Positions 1 to 11,275 of a DNA stretch of 64,000 nucleotides are shown here, piece by piece. The stretch is from Manis javanica (taxonomy: Eukaryota; Chordata; Mammalia; Pholidota; Manidae). The notes below the pieces were generated by a model, which had not been told where the DNA came from, did no database searches, and saw only the letters and a program-made list of their open reading frames with translations. Every line of letters starts with the position of its first letter. Positions within the stretch are counted from its first letter, which is position 1. Position numbers and translations under genes: made by a program. The stretch covers positions 90,196,001-90,260,000 of the forward strand of contig NC_133157.1 of assembly GCF_040802235.1 (NCBI RefSeq), written 5' to 3'.

Positions 1-1065
1 TTCCCCCCAGGGCTGGGCAGCCCTGATTTGAGTGGCGGTTGGTGAGTGAGGGACCATGAATCTGACCTGGCCCATCCTGGGTTTGGCGACAGTTCAGAAT
101 GGCTCACAGGGAGAATGGATTTTTTTCTTTTCTGGTGGCTTCCACTTGAGGTTAAGCAAACATGAATATTTGGATTGGATTGTGTTTTATTTGGATCTCA
201 GCAGTTCAGGTGAAATAAGAGTCCAGGATGAGTGCCATGCCAAGGAGAGAGGAAAAGACTAATTCACAGGGGCCGGAAGCCTCCAGCTTGGGCCAGATTC
301 CTCTTTGGACAGTTTTAATTTTTTTCCAGTGGAATCCAGGAAATGTAGGAACTGGAAAATTGAAAACAAACAAACAAAACAAAACAAAACAAAAACCCAA
401 CTCCAGATCACAGCAAAGCAGTTGAGAGCCAAGGGGAGTCGTGGGGGTGCAGGGGGCACCTGGGCAGCTGGGCTGGGTAGTTCTGGCCTGGGAGTGGAGG
501 GCACAGGATCCCTAGCAAACCGGGGGGAGACAGGCATTTCAGATGAGAGACGGGGAGCTTTAAGCAGTTTTGTGCATTAGGAGGGTGCCCTCTTTATGGA
601 ATTCTCATAGGACATAGTGAGATGCTGAGCCTCAATTAGTTAGGGGGCCGAGTTGACTTTTTCAGAGCCACCCCTTGTGAGAGGCCAGGAGATGGCCGGA
701 GGGCATCTCACTTCCCTTTGAGTCCTTGGTGCTGAGCACTCTCTGCCGGGGAGCAGGACAGGCTGTTGAGCAGCACTGGCCTCAGCAGCTGTCCTGAGCT
801 CCTGCCTCCCTCCGCACTCACACCCTGCCCACCCTCAAGCCCTCTTGTCCCTGGGTCCCTCTCCATTCTTTCTCACTGTGACTCTCCCACTGCTGCTTCA
901 CCCCGACCCTGCTGGGCTGCACCTCTCCCATCCCTCTGGTCGCTGGGATGTAGGCGTAGCTATGTGAGTCTTCCTAGACCATCTCTCTGGCCTGTACCCT
1001 TCTCTGCATGGCATCTGTGAGTGCCTGCTGTCTGCAGAATAAGCACCTGTGGTTGTATAGGAGTC
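1..1065. other. unique sequence, no gene recognised
   Basis: Apart from a short A-rich microsatellite at 363-396, I recognise neither a repeat family nor a coding exon. The open frames are short, overlap in several phases on both strands and show no domain. The minus-strand frame that starts in this region and runs to about 1574 is proline- and serine-rich and looks like chance. Confidence 0.5.
363..396 (+). repeat. AAAC / AAAAC microsatellite
   Basis: A-rich run of AAAC units followed by AAAAC units. Such tracts often mark the poly-A tail of a decayed retroposon, but the DNA just upstream does not match an element I recognise. Confidence 0.85.
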
Positions 1066-1172
1066 CCTACCATGTGCCGAGCATGGTTTCCCAGGCATGT
1101 GCTGTCGCCCATGTTACAGCAGCTAACAGGCGCAGTGTGAAGTGACTTGCCGAGGATCAAGCAGGAAGAGGT
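1066..1172 (+). repeat. MIR SINE fragment
   Basis: The order of words fits MIR in the plus orientation: a 'taccatgtgccgagcatgg' segment, a 'cccatgttacag' segment, then 'gtgacttgccgaggatcaag', corresponding to the MIR core and the part that normally reads as the tRNA-unrelated region. Diverged, as expected of a Mesozoic SINE. Confidence 0.7.
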
Positions 1173-3711
1173 GGCTTTGCACTGGCCATGGGGGCTCCCC
1201 ACAGGTGCATGCCTACATGCACCTCCAGCAATCCAGGGATTCACCTGAGCTGCCAGGGAGGTCTGTGCAGGGATCCTGGGCTCCAGGCTGGGGTGATTCC
1301 TGCAGCTCTTCACCTGCCACACACCTGAGCTTGCTGTCTGCACCCACTTCTGACATTCAGTCCATGTCCCCAGACCTGTCCGAAGTCTGAGCCTAGGGAA
1401 AGCCTGGCTGTCCCGTGTTGGGGTGGGTTCACTGTGGCCCTGTGCTGACAGCACCCCCACTTGGGGTTCTCTGTTGTCCAGTGGTAGAAGGAGCTGGTTC
1501 TCCGGGCTGACTTGCTGACCAGGGGAGAGCCATTCCTCCTTCCTCCCTGGCGGACTGTCTGCAGAAGCGGCCATCTCGGGTGGCCCCTCAGAAGCCTCTG
1601 TGAGACAGCCATGGCTCTGCTCCTTACGGTGGGGTCAGTGCTGCAAGTATTTTCTTGTGTTTGTTTTTCTTTGCATGACTCCCTCCACTCCAGCCATCCC
1701 TACCCCGCCTTCCCCGGGATTCCATCTGGACACAGCCTTAGGCTCCCCTCCCTGGGCACTCGGCTAGCACCTGCTTCTGATTTGGGTACTGAGGGGCTGG
1801 CTTCTGGGGAGGGGAGGACCCCGGGACCCTCCCCTAAACAGCTTGGGAGTCTCGGTGTCCTCCTGGACGCCGATGGGGTTTTCACATCACGGCCACCACT
1901 GAGCACGATAGTTCAAACCTCCCCGGAAGATGGGCTTGCAGATCTGCTCTAAGTCTGAAGCTAGACCAGCCACAGGTTCCCAGAAAACTCATTTGCTTTC
2001 CATCTTGATATGTGCATTTCAATAAGTAATTATCACAGTTCTTCCCAAATAAATGGGAGAAAGTTGTCCGGGACCTTCTGAGCTGCTCTGGGGAGGGATG
2101 TGGAGGGATGTGGTCCCTTGCAGCCCCCGCCCCCACGTGCACACAGACTCTGCTCGTTGGTTGCTTAGCCTGCCCTGCGCAGAGCAGGGTGGGGGCAGGT
2201 TGAAGATGAACCTTCACACTCTCCCCGTTTCTGTGCCGCCCCAACTGACACACAGCCGCACAAGCCCAGTCTGGGACAGTTGTGAGTACCTGTGATCATA
2301 CTTTCCTCAGCGTTACATTTGACAAGAAGTAACAGGAAATTGGAGCCTTTGAATCTGTGCCTGTCATCAGGGAGGTTAGCCCCCAGATTCTGAAAAGGAA
2401 GCACCAGCCCTCCCTCAGGGTGCCGTGGGAGGCAGCCTCCTGACAGCCCTGGGGTGCTCCTCTCCTCCCACCCGTGGTGCGCCCTCTCCCAGGCACTGAC
2501 CCCGTGACTTGCTTCTAATAGAGAGAACATAGCCCATGTGTCGGGATGGCACCCCCGAGGCGAGGTTACACGAGCCTGGGACTTCTGGCCTACTGACATT
2601 CTCTTTCTGGCTTTTCTGCATGCTTGTCCTGATGAAGAGGACCAAGGGACCAAGGGCGTCCTCAGGTCAGCAGCCAGGGAGGAACTGAGGGCCTTGGACA
2701 AACAGCTTACAAGAAGCAGAATTTTTCCAACAGTCACACGAGAGAGCTTGGGTGCAGGTCTTCCCCAGTCAAGCCTTTAGAGGAGACGGCAGCATATTAT
2801 TGTCTCCTGTTTGCAGACTTGGGAGACATCTTGAAGCAGACACCCCAAGGAAGTCCTGCCCAGACTCCTGGCCCCCAGAAACTGAGAGATAATATATGTA
2901 CTTGGGTTAATTTGTCCTATAGTGACAGATAAATAAAACACACATCAAGGGTCTCAAATTTTCATGATATGATAGCACAGACATACAAAACAAGTGGATA
3001 AACAGTCTATGAGTGAGGTGACAAATGGACATCCTGGAAACATCTCAGAGACACTGGGTAGCTTCATAGAGATCCTTCCCCACACACATCTAGGGCTTAT
3101 TGATAAGGAGCATCGGTTAGATTGCTTGATTAATTGGGGAGCTCTGTTTGCATACATTTATATGGAAGACTTTGTCTGTTGGGTTGATGTCCTATAATTT
3201 CCTTCCTAATTTACTGTTTTATAGGCCTCATTTTTTTCTGATTCTTATTTAATCCTGTTATGCTGTGTAACAAGTGAAACCTGTAATGGAATAACTGAAC
3301 TAAACACAAAGCTTATGTACCTGGAATTTACAGGGTAAGCAAAAAATTGACTTACATGGTATTTTGAGGACTGGTTTGGACCCAGCTCTCTTCCCAGATC
3401 TGCTAGCAAATCAAGAAAATGTACCATGTGGGCCCTGTCCCCAGGGCACGGTTGTTAGATATGATGTAGAAGCCGGTGCAGGGCTCTGAAGGAGCCTGGC
3501 ATCCCTGTTCCCTGCATTCCATCATTCCATCCCCTTTTGGATGAACTGAAATCGTCTGTGTAAAAATACTGCAGTTGAAAATAAACATTTCCCAGCTGTG
3601 AGCAGTGAGCTTCCTGAGGCCTGTCTCCTGGCAGACGATGAGGTGGCCTGTTCTCGCTATTGACCTGAGACACAGGGCAGGACAGAGAGGAATTTATGGG
3701 ATAAGCAGGGC
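1173..3711. other. unique sequence, no gene recognised
   Basis: About 2.5 kb with no element or exon I can name. The open frames are proline- and serine-rich and overlap one another on both strands, which is typical of GC-rich noncoding DNA. The last 800 bases are more AT-rich. Old undetected repeats are possible. Confidence 0.45.
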
Positions 3712-3893
3712 TGGTTAGCTTCAGCCCTGGTGACATTTTGGACCAAATATTCACACACCATGGACAGTGTCCTGTGCATGCGGGATGCTTAGCAGCATTC
3801 TTGACCTCTACCGGGTGAAGGTGCCAGTGGTGCCCCCCCAGGTCGTGACAGTCAAAAATGTCCCTGTGGCAAAGCCTCTCCAGTTGAGCACCA
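3712..3893 (+). mobile_element. MER20-like nonautonomous hAT DNA transposon
   Basis: The stretch follows the MER20 consensus as I remember it: 'gacattttggacc', 'tgtcctgtgcatgcgggatg', 'ttagcagcattcttgacctc', then a 'gtgcc-agtgg-tgcccccc' block and 'caaaaatgtccctgtggc'. MER20 is a roughly 220-bp nonautonomous hAT-Charlie element shared by placental mammals; this copy covers most of it. The terminal inverted repeats are eroded. It encodes no protein. Copies of this family have been reported as hormone-responsive regulatory elements in endometrial cells; nothing here shows that this copy is active. Confidence 0.75.
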
Positions 3894-4199
3894 TTCATGT
3901 AATATCACTATGAACAGGTTGCTTCTTGTCTGGTTTGTTTGACAAGCAAGAACAGCAATGGCTGTGATTCAGTAACATAGCCACAGCTGTACTATTTATT
4001 ATACATCTTCTTTATGGGTGTTTTGAGAACTCATATTTCCTTTTTAGGGGACTAGGGGAGGATGTCTCCTTGGTGTACTGTACTGCATGGAACTACCCAG
4101 GGCTGCTGACTGCATGCCCAGTGTCACACAGCCAGGCCTTGAACTCAGCCACGTGGCATCTCTCTGGAACCTGTGACAACAGCCCCTGCTTCCCCCACA
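3894..4199. other. unique sequence with a possible MIR scrap
   Basis: Mostly unassigned. Around 4108-4150 the run 'tgcccagtgtcacacagcca' followed by 'ccttgaactcagcc' matches the MIR segment that carries 'ggtcacacagctag', so a short MIR remnant may sit here. Confidence 0.4.
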
Positions 4200-4520
4200 G
4201 CAGCCATTCTTTCTGTCTCTGGCTCTGACTATTCTAGGGCCCTGCCGCTGGTGGGAGGGTGTTTGTCCTTTGTGACTGGCTTAGCTCACCGAGCAGAATG
4301 TCTGCAAGGTCCACCCACACTGTGTGTTTTAGAGCTTCCTTCCTTTCCAAGGCTGAATGATGCTCCATTGTGGGGACACACTGTTTTCTTTATCCATTCA
4401 TCTGTGGACAGGTGCCAAAGCTCCACCCGCTTCTCAGCTGCTGTGAATGATGGTGTGGTGAGCACGGGGGCGAGTGTCTCCCTGAGGCCCTGAGCTCAAT
4501 GATTTGGCTAAACACCCAGT
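4200..4520 (-). mobile_element. old L1 fragment (3' part of ORF2), antisense
   Basis: Read on the plus strand, the block runs through landmarks of antisense L1: 'tttgtgactggcttagctca', 'ggtccacccacactgtgtg', 'aaggctgaatgatgctccat', 'tttatccattcatctgtgga' and 'tgtgaatgatg'. These correspond to the end of ORF2 of an old L1M-type element. It is heavily diverged and has no open frame. Confidence 0.75.
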
Positions 4521-5865
4521 TTTGTCCTATTTTTTGACCTATGATCATAATTTTATGACAGAAACAAGAGAATCTTCCCTAATGCTTTTTTTCAAGCCTT
4601 CCTGGTCTGAGAGTGATGCAAGGGACACTGTCTTCCCAGTCTAGCACCTAACTGGTGCTCAGTGTAGAAGGATGCATGCCTGGCAAGTTGGACCAACAAG
4701 TTATTCAGGCGGTGAATGTAGATGGAGCGCTTGGCCTCGAGGAGCCTAAGTATATATGAGGTGCTCTCCTTGCCCAGGCTGGGGCCGTGGGGCTAGGACT
4801 GTAACAAGCACCACACACAAACCTCATTCAGTCATGTATTTGCTGTGTTTCAGGTGCAGAGAGCCTCTTGCATCTGAATATGAGGTTTTGAAACACAGCA
4901 ATACATATACTGGTGATGAAAACACCACTTCGGTTTAAAGGACATATGATGATCGCCTTTTTTCTAGATGTTTCGATCAGACAGTGAACAAGGGAGAACC
5001 AGTTAAAGGCCAGCATCTCAAGGACAGGCATGCTGTCCTGGGATGTGCCTCACTCATGAAAGGAGTTTCCTGGTGGTGCCAGGGCCCCACACGTGGCCCT
5101 TGCTGCACTGGAGCCCCTGCACGGGAGTCACCCATCACCCTTGAACTCATGTCCAGCACCACCCACACAGGTTTTTCCATCCTCTGCACCACTGCAAAAT
5201 CAAATAGCAGAGGGATGTGAGCCATATTCAGATGATTTCCAGAAGGTCTTATGATAAAGGAAATGATTTCTTCTTTAAATAGAATTGAAACGGTTACCCC
5301 CAAACCCAGACTTTGAGAGAAGGTGGGCATTAGGCACACAGCCTATTCTGTCCTTTTCTCTTCCTTTGGCTATGTATGCTATGTGGCACTGCTTTGGAGT
5401 ATCATCTGATGCTCATCCACTCCAGGATTGATTTCACATGTTTTAGTTTGTCCTGAATTAGCTGTGGCTTCTCACATATGCAATTCAGACCGCAGCCCTG
5501 GGCTCTGTTGGACTGGAAGCATGCACAGCCAAGTGACCCTATGCACATTACAGCCTTGAAATGAGGGCACCGTGCTGACCTTCTGTGAGGGTGGCGTGGA
5601 ATCAGCACAGAAGTTTGCCAGGGGTACCTCATGAGAAGCCAGTGCCAATAAGTTTTGTGACAAAGGTGGATCCTTTAAAAGGGGACGTGGACTTACAGTG
5701 TCTGAAGCGGTTTCCCTGTCTCCCCTCATACTCAAAGTGTCCTCAGACCTGAGAGCAGGAAGCGACCCAGTCCACTCTCTCTCCATTCTTGTTAGTGCGT
5801 GGGGTTTGGGCAACTGGTCTGGGGTTCCTTCCCTGCAGCAACGGCAGCCTGTTCGGGTGAGAACA
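4521..5865. other. unique sequence, no gene recognised
   Basis: No element or exon recognised. The longest frame, on the minus strand at about 5472-5909, runs into the neighbouring MIR and shows no domain. Confidence 0.45.
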
Positions 5866-6050
5866 GGGGCTCTGGACTTGGATTGGTAGGTCTGAGTCCC
5901 TTTAATCACTTACGAACTCTGTAACCCTGGCATTTTCCTGGTCACCTGAGCTTCAATTTCTTCATCTACACCTTCCTAATATAATAGATAACCTGCAGGG
6001 CTGTTCTGGAGTGAAGAAACATGCATTAAGTGCCTGCTGGCATCAGGGAC
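5866..6050 (-). repeat. MIR SINE, nearly full core, antisense
   Basis: The plus strand reads as the complement of MIR: 'ggctctggacttggattgg', 'taatcacttacgaactctgt', 'gagcttcaatttcttcatct', 'cagggctgttctggagtgaa' and 'ttaagtgcctgctggc'. The order and spacing match the MIR consensus over about 180 bases. Confidence 0.85.
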
Positions 6051-6835
6051 TTAACACTGCTGGCTCCCTTCTCCACATCCGGGATGGAGCCAGTCACTGG
6101 CCCTGGGTCATCTGGCTGACCCCTTTTCGCCTACAGCACAGGACTGCCAAGGTGGGGTTCCTGCTCCCTTCTGCTCTGGCCCTAAATCTCCTGAAGCACA
6201 GGTGATGAATCTGCATTAGCAGAGCTTAAGAGCCCTGTGATAACCAAGGTTTTCCTTTTGATAATGATGAATATATTTAACGACTAAATAATGACTAAAT
6301 ACATCTGACTTTACTTCCCGTAGGCTGTGCAGGGCTGTGCAAGGAAACACACACTTCAGTCCTAGCTGAGGGTCTGCACTAGCTTTGGCACCGAACAGAA
6401 AGTCGGGAGACGGTCTGGCCCTTGGCAGAACAACACAACGATGACACACCAGAGTCCGCTGTGATGGACAGGCCTGGTGAGGGGCCCTCAGTCTTCCGGG
6501 GGCCCAGGTGCCACACAGCCTCCTGAGCCCATCTTCTTAGACTTCGCTGCTGTGCTGAGCAGGCCTCATCTGCCCTCATCGCGGTCCAGCCTAGAGGCAG
6601 CCCAGGTGGGAAAGGGTGGTCAGCAGGTGAAGGCTGGGGCCTGCCCCCAGTCTCATTCCAGGGCTCCCATGATGGAGAGCCACAGATTCTCCGGGCCTTT
6701 GCACGGACCCTCAGTCCTGCTGTCTGTGACTGGTGGCACACATTCCACATAGTCCCATTGCAGGACATTAGCTCCTGCCCCTGTTCATGTAGCATTTGTG
6801 CTTTATCAGCTGGACTTTCCTAGACAAACACGTGC
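6051..6835. other. unique sequence, no gene recognised
   Basis: No recognisable element. The first 300 bases are AT-rich and the rest is GC-rich. The open frames on the two strands overlap and carry no domain. Confidence 0.45.
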
Positions 6836-7105
6836 ATCAGTGTGCTGGTGCCAGGATGGAACTCTGTAGGTGGTGGCTTGGACAACACACATGTTCCCCA
6901 GCTCTGGAGGCTGGAGGTCTGAGGTGGAGAGGGGCTCTGGTATTGCTGCCCGTCCTTACGCAGACACCAGTCACAGGATAAGGGCCCTCCTATGACCTCC
7001 TTTACCCTTACTGACCTCATCACAGGACCCCAGTCACTTTGGGGGTCAAGGCTTCAGTGCAGGAACTGGGGGTCACAACTGGATCCACAAGCACAGCCAG
7101 GGCTG
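6836..7105 (-). mobile_element. MaLR/MLT-type LTR fragment, antisense
   Basis: Weak but ordered similarity to an antisense MaLR LTR: 'cagctctggaggctggaggt', 'cagacaccagtcacaggata', 'ccttactgacctcatcacag' and 'gggggtcaaggcttcagtgc'. The better preserved copies at 13842-14201 and 48138-48502 show the same order. It ends shortly before a run of 14 Gs and a CpG island. Confidence 0.5.
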
Positions 7106-7216
7106 ACCTCGGAATCGAGTGTGGGCGATGCTTTATGTGGACTCACCAATTTTCAACCTAGAGCCTGGTCCTCAGTTAGCACCCAGAGCACAGAACCAAG
7201 TCCCTACAGCTCTAGC

Positions 7217-7230
7217 GGGGGGGGGGGGGG
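7217..7230 (+). repeat. poly-G run (14 G)
   Basis: Uninterrupted run of 14 G residues at the left shoulder of the CpG island. Its length is likely variable and prone to sequencing error. Confidence 0.9.
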
Positions 7231-7244
7231 AATCAGTCAGCGCG

Positions 7245-7830
7245 GCCCTGAATGCCCTCAAAATCCCCGTCTGTACATAGGTCGTTTGCTCACAGAGCTT
7301 CCGGAAGGCAGGTGGCGGGTGCTCGGCCTGGCCTCCGTTCAGCAGGAATCCGGGTTCAGAGCCGGGAGCACCTCCCGCGCTGAGCCCTGCCACCGCCGCA
7401 CCCTGTTTCCTGTTTCGAGGGCTGCAGCTGCTCCCTCCCAAAGCGAGAATGAGGCCCCGGATAATTCCGAGAGGTGTCTCAGCGGGTCTGAGACCCGGGG
7501 ACAGGCGCGGCCCCAGACACCAGCGCTCATCCCGCCGTCCCGTCCTCGGGGTCTCTGGGGGCGCAACAGGACCGCGGGAGCTCCGCCGGCCGCGGTGACG
7601 CTGGTTCCTGACTCAGGTGGACGCATTGTCCGAAGGCCAAGAACCGGAGGGAGGCCCGGACCCATCACTGGCCGGGGCCAGGGGAGAGGGCTTCAGAAGA
7701 GATCCCGTGCGAGGGCGCTGGGTGCCCGCAGGGCGGGTGCGTCGTGGCAACCCCTCCCCTGGCCCCTCTGGGCCTGCAGGGGGCGGGGGGGGCGCTCCCT
7801 CTTCACCTGTGCCCTGCCCTGCAGCTTCTG
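7245..7830. promoter_or_regulatory. CpG island, orphan
   Basis: CpG dinucleotides are dense, with about 20 in 7501-7670 by hand count, whereas most of the window is CpG-poor as expected of methylated mammalian DNA. The core is about 7360-7790. Such islands usually mark a promoter kept unmethylated in the germ line. No coding exon, TATA box or splice pattern could be tied to it. An uninterrupted plus-strand frame (6992-8059, 355 codons) crosses the island, but its Pro/Gly/Arg/Ser-rich composition is what stop-poor GC-rich DNA gives by chance. It could be a promoter of a noncoding RNA, an intragenic island or an old 5' exon. Confidence 0.7.
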
Positions 7831-9100
7831 GATGAGGAAAGCTCCCTCTCTGCCCGGTTTGAAATCCAGGGTATCAATAGGAAATGTGAGGGGGAGTGAG
7901 GCCACTGGAAACCTCACTGCCCTCCCGGGGGAGGGGCACACCATGGGGACCCCCGGAAAGCACCAGGGTGGAGAGGCAGAGGGAGGGAGCAGGGACAAGC
8001 ATTTTCCTCAGGAAGGAACGAGTTGCTTGGTCCCTGCCCTGGGTGCCAAGGTCAGGTGACAGCTGCCAAGTGTGAGGCACAGAGGGAGGTGGTGGTGTGG
8101 GCAAGGGGGGGGTTGTTTGCACGTAAGAAGTGTGTCTGTGGGCAGCTCCCAGGCTTTCACCACCCAGAACGGGCTGATGCAGGGAGAACAGTCCCTCCAG
8201 AGTCAGCAAGTCCCAGATGTCAAAGCATTGGAAATGCAGGAAGGAAAAGATGTGATTAACACACAGGCCAAGATTTTGTATCATTTTTGCAAAACCATCC
8301 AGAATTCACACTGGAAAGATGCTGGGTTGCCTTGCCAAAGTCAATGTGGCTTCCTAAGAACTCAGCTCTGGCAGGCAGCTCCGGGAAGGCCTTTCTGGGA
8401 ACACACTAGGCAGTGTTTGGCAGTTCCACATATGGCTCATCACAAGCCCATGTCTTTGGGGTCCCTTGGTGAGGGAGGCTCAGCTGAGCAGCACCCCTGA
8501 GAAACATTGCATAAGTTGAGGAGGTGCAGCAGAAGCCTGCCTGGGACGTGGTGGGGAGGAGGTGGCAAAGGCAGGTGTGCTGAGAGATGGCACACATGGT
8601 GCCACCAGGAGCCTGGGGACTGATCCGATTAGGGAGGAGGAAGGATCCAGGCTCCGGCCAGGATGGACGATGGTGCCACTCGCTGCTGTCAGAACACAGG
8701 AGAAAGTTAGGTTTGGACAAATGAGGTGGGTTCTTTTGAGTATGTTGGCATTGGGGCACTTCTCAGACTTTTCAGACAAGACACGCCGAGGCTCACGGGC
8801 GCTCCTCCCAGGGCAGACTGGGTGGGCGGTCTCCAGCATGTGCACTGAGAGTGAAAGTAAGAGAGCAGGCGAGGCACCTGAGGGTATGTGGGAGGAAAAG
8901 ATGGGCATCAAGAGCAAAGACCTATAAAAGATTGCTGTTTGGGGCAAGAAGAAGGGGGCGGCCAGTGGGGCGGGTGCCGCAGATGGCCGAGGAAGGAAGC
9001 CAATGTGCCTGCTGTGCGGAGAGCCCAGGCCTGCTGGTGGTGGTGGTGGGGTGGGGGATGCAGCTGTCAGGATTCTCCTTCCTGCCCGGCCTCCCACCTT
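7831..9100. other. unique GC-rich sequence, no gene recognised
   Basis: The flank of the CpG island, with CpG density falling away. It holds a short G run near 8105 and a GGT-rich tract at about 9022-9058. No exon or named repeat was recognised. Confidence 0.45.
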
Positions 9101-9104
9101 TTAT

Positions 9105-9175
9105 ACCACTTGTCTTCACTGAGCACCTGCTTTGTACCAGGCATACAAGGCTGAAATGCTGAATAAATTTCATGA
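9105..9175 (+). repeat. ancient MIR/L2-type repeat scrap
   Basis: The run 'cactgagcacctgctttgta' followed by 'ccaggcatacaaggctgaa' and 'tgaataaatttc' matches the common mammalian repeat motif that reads gagcacctactatgtgccaggca. Too short to assign to a family. Confidence 0.4.
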
Positions 9176-9577
9176 TGATTATAGTTAGTATTGTGGGGAA
9201 GGCAGAAAATAATCAAGTAAAATCACATGCTCATGATCCTATAGCAATCCTCAGATGAGCTCTAAGGGAGAGAAGCAAATTCATATTCTCTTGCATTCAA
9301 TGCTAAGATTCAAAATGCTCTGGATATCAAAAGTTTTTCGTAACACATTCTGTGACACAAAACTACAGTATATATACTATTACCCTCTTAAAATCTGGAA
9401 ACTTCTGAATTCCTAACAAGTCCACAAGGATCAGATAAGAGATCATGGACCTGTACTGGCTCCATCTAACTGCAGAAAGGTTAGGTAACAACTTCCCATT
9501 CACAAAGCCACACCAGGCTGACTCCCTACTGGGATAGTCAATATCAATAAAGTGGAACATCTATCTATTGATGTATG
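9176..9577. other. unique AT-rich sequence
   Basis: No element or coding frame recognised in about 400 bases. Confidence 0.4.
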
Positions 9578-9742
9578 CATCCATCCATCCATCCATCCAT
9601 CCATCCACCATGCATGTCCACCCATCCACCCTCTATGCATATCATACCCCTGGCCACCCATCCATCTATCCACCATCCACCCATCTACCTATCCATCCAT
9701 CCATCCCTTTATCCATCCACCCATCCACCACCCACTCACCCC
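9578..9742 (+). repeat. CATC tetranucleotide microsatellite array
   Basis: A purer block of CATC units at the left grades into CCAC-interrupted units to the right. All three forward frames stay open and translate as His-Pro-Ser-Ile repeats, which is an artefact of the array and not a protein. Confidence 0.95.
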
Positions 9743-11125
9743 CCAAAACATTTGCTTGAGACTCCACTAAGTCCCAGGCTATAAGACAATGTTTCAGTTA
9801 CTGGAGAAGAGGTGAAGCTTTCTTTTTAATAAACAGGGGTAGCAGAAAGTACTTTTTCCTTGGGCTCTGGGAACTCACTGGATGATTTAAAAGCTGGGCT
9901 CAGTGCTGTCATGTGAGGTGTGGATCAGCAGGGTCCTTCCATCCCTCCCACCATTTACTCAGTTAGGGACCACATCCCACCCTTTTATCCCTCATATCAT
10001 CCCCACGAGGCCTCTTCGAGTGTTTGGATGCTGTGGTCTCCCAATAAAGCGACAGGGAGGAGTTAGTGACAATTTGCTGTGTGCTGCAGGGGGCAGCAGG
10101 ATAAAAACAGAGCAGTACACATGCATGCTGGGGGGCAGCCCCAGGACTCAGAAACGCTTTGTAAAACAGAAGAGGACGCATGCCTTAAAACTGCGTTGGA
10201 GAAGGCTCCTCTCAATGGAGAGGAACAGTCACGGGAAAGGAAGAAAACTAACACACCCAAGGGGCTTGTGCGCTTGTCGGGCCGTGAGGAGGTGATCCCA
10301 GCCAGCTCATGAGCCTAGCAGAATGTAGGAGAAGTGAGTCACTGGCTGGGGGCCAGGGAACATCCCTGAGTGTGCCAAGGGAGCAGCAGGTGAGGACATT
10401 TATATATGGAGATGGGGGTGATTTGTGCTTGACAGTGGAGGGTGGAATGGCGAACAGTACTAAGGGCTGGGCGCAGGCATCCAACTGCCAGGAGACCCAC
10501 ACCCCTCCTGGAAATGGGGCTGAAACTTCCCCAGCTGTTGCCAGATGGATGGTGTGTTTTGGACTTGGCTCTGTGAATAAATCCATGGCATGGGTTGAAC
10601 CTGCTGGGTCTTGAGAGGGCTAGACGTTTTGCAAAAGCACACCCTGCACCGTGGTGGGAGGAGGTGGCTCCCCACAGCCAGGCCTTCACCCCAATGCCAG
10701 CACCTTGGGCATTTTTGGCTCATGACAGAGGGGCCCCCACATCACTGGAACATGCCCTGCTTTCATATCTTCTACATCCAGTGTGTTGCCTGTGTTGGGC
10801 TCTGTGCTCCCCTGGGGCCCTGCTCACAGCTGCCCTCTGACCTGGGCTCAGTGTCTCTGCCCTGTCGGGACAGTGCATCCCCACATTCCATTCTGCAGAC
10901 ACAGAGGAACCCTGACCTCAGGTTCTCATCTGCTGAACACTTACAAAGGATGAGATGGTTACCTTCCTCCCACTGCCCACAAACTGGTGCCCAACTGCAA
11001 TCCCCAAAACAGATGGATTGAGACTTTCTGGTGGCAGCTGGGCCATGAAGGAGTGGGATGGGGTTGGGGGACCCCCCATCCAACAGCTTTCCACAGCCAG
11101 GGGTCTGGGGATGTGGAAACCTGAT
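9743..11125. other. unique sequence, no gene recognised
   Basis: Mixed composition. The frames at about 10248-10586 and 10339-10689 on the minus strand and 10611-11021 on the plus strand overlap one another and have no recognisable domain. Confidence 0.45.
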
Positions 11126-11129
11126 AGGT

Positions 11130-11275
11130 TCTTTTTTTATTGATTGAAATGGGAATTTTCCTTTTGTGAAAATATACCAAAGGTATAATTTTATGATACA
11201 TGTACACACTTATGATACATGCCTGCTTTGTGATATGTGTATTTTTCTACACTGTACGTTATATTTCCATAAAAT
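11130..11275 (+). mobile_element. possible L1 3'-end remnant
   Basis: AT-rich run with 'gatatgtgtatttttctaca', 'ctgtacgttatatttccata' and a following AAAATATTG. The pattern recalls the last bases of the L1 3' UTR, where a 'cactgtatgtaaattatacctcaataaa' type ending is usual. The call is tentative. Confidence 0.35.

Noticed and set aside
960-1574. 204-residue minus-strand open frame as a gene
   Set aside because: It overlaps a MIR, has no domain, and the same region is open on the opposite strand.
6992-8059. 355-residue open frame as a gene
   Set aside because: Low-complexity Pro/Gly/Arg/Ser composition, a GC-rich and stop-poor background, an LTR fragment and a poly-G run inside it, no domain, and competing frames on the other strand.
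9552-9784. His-Pro-Ser-Ile repeat proteins in three frames
   Set aside because: All three come from the CATC microsatellite; a 4-base unit keeps every frame open.
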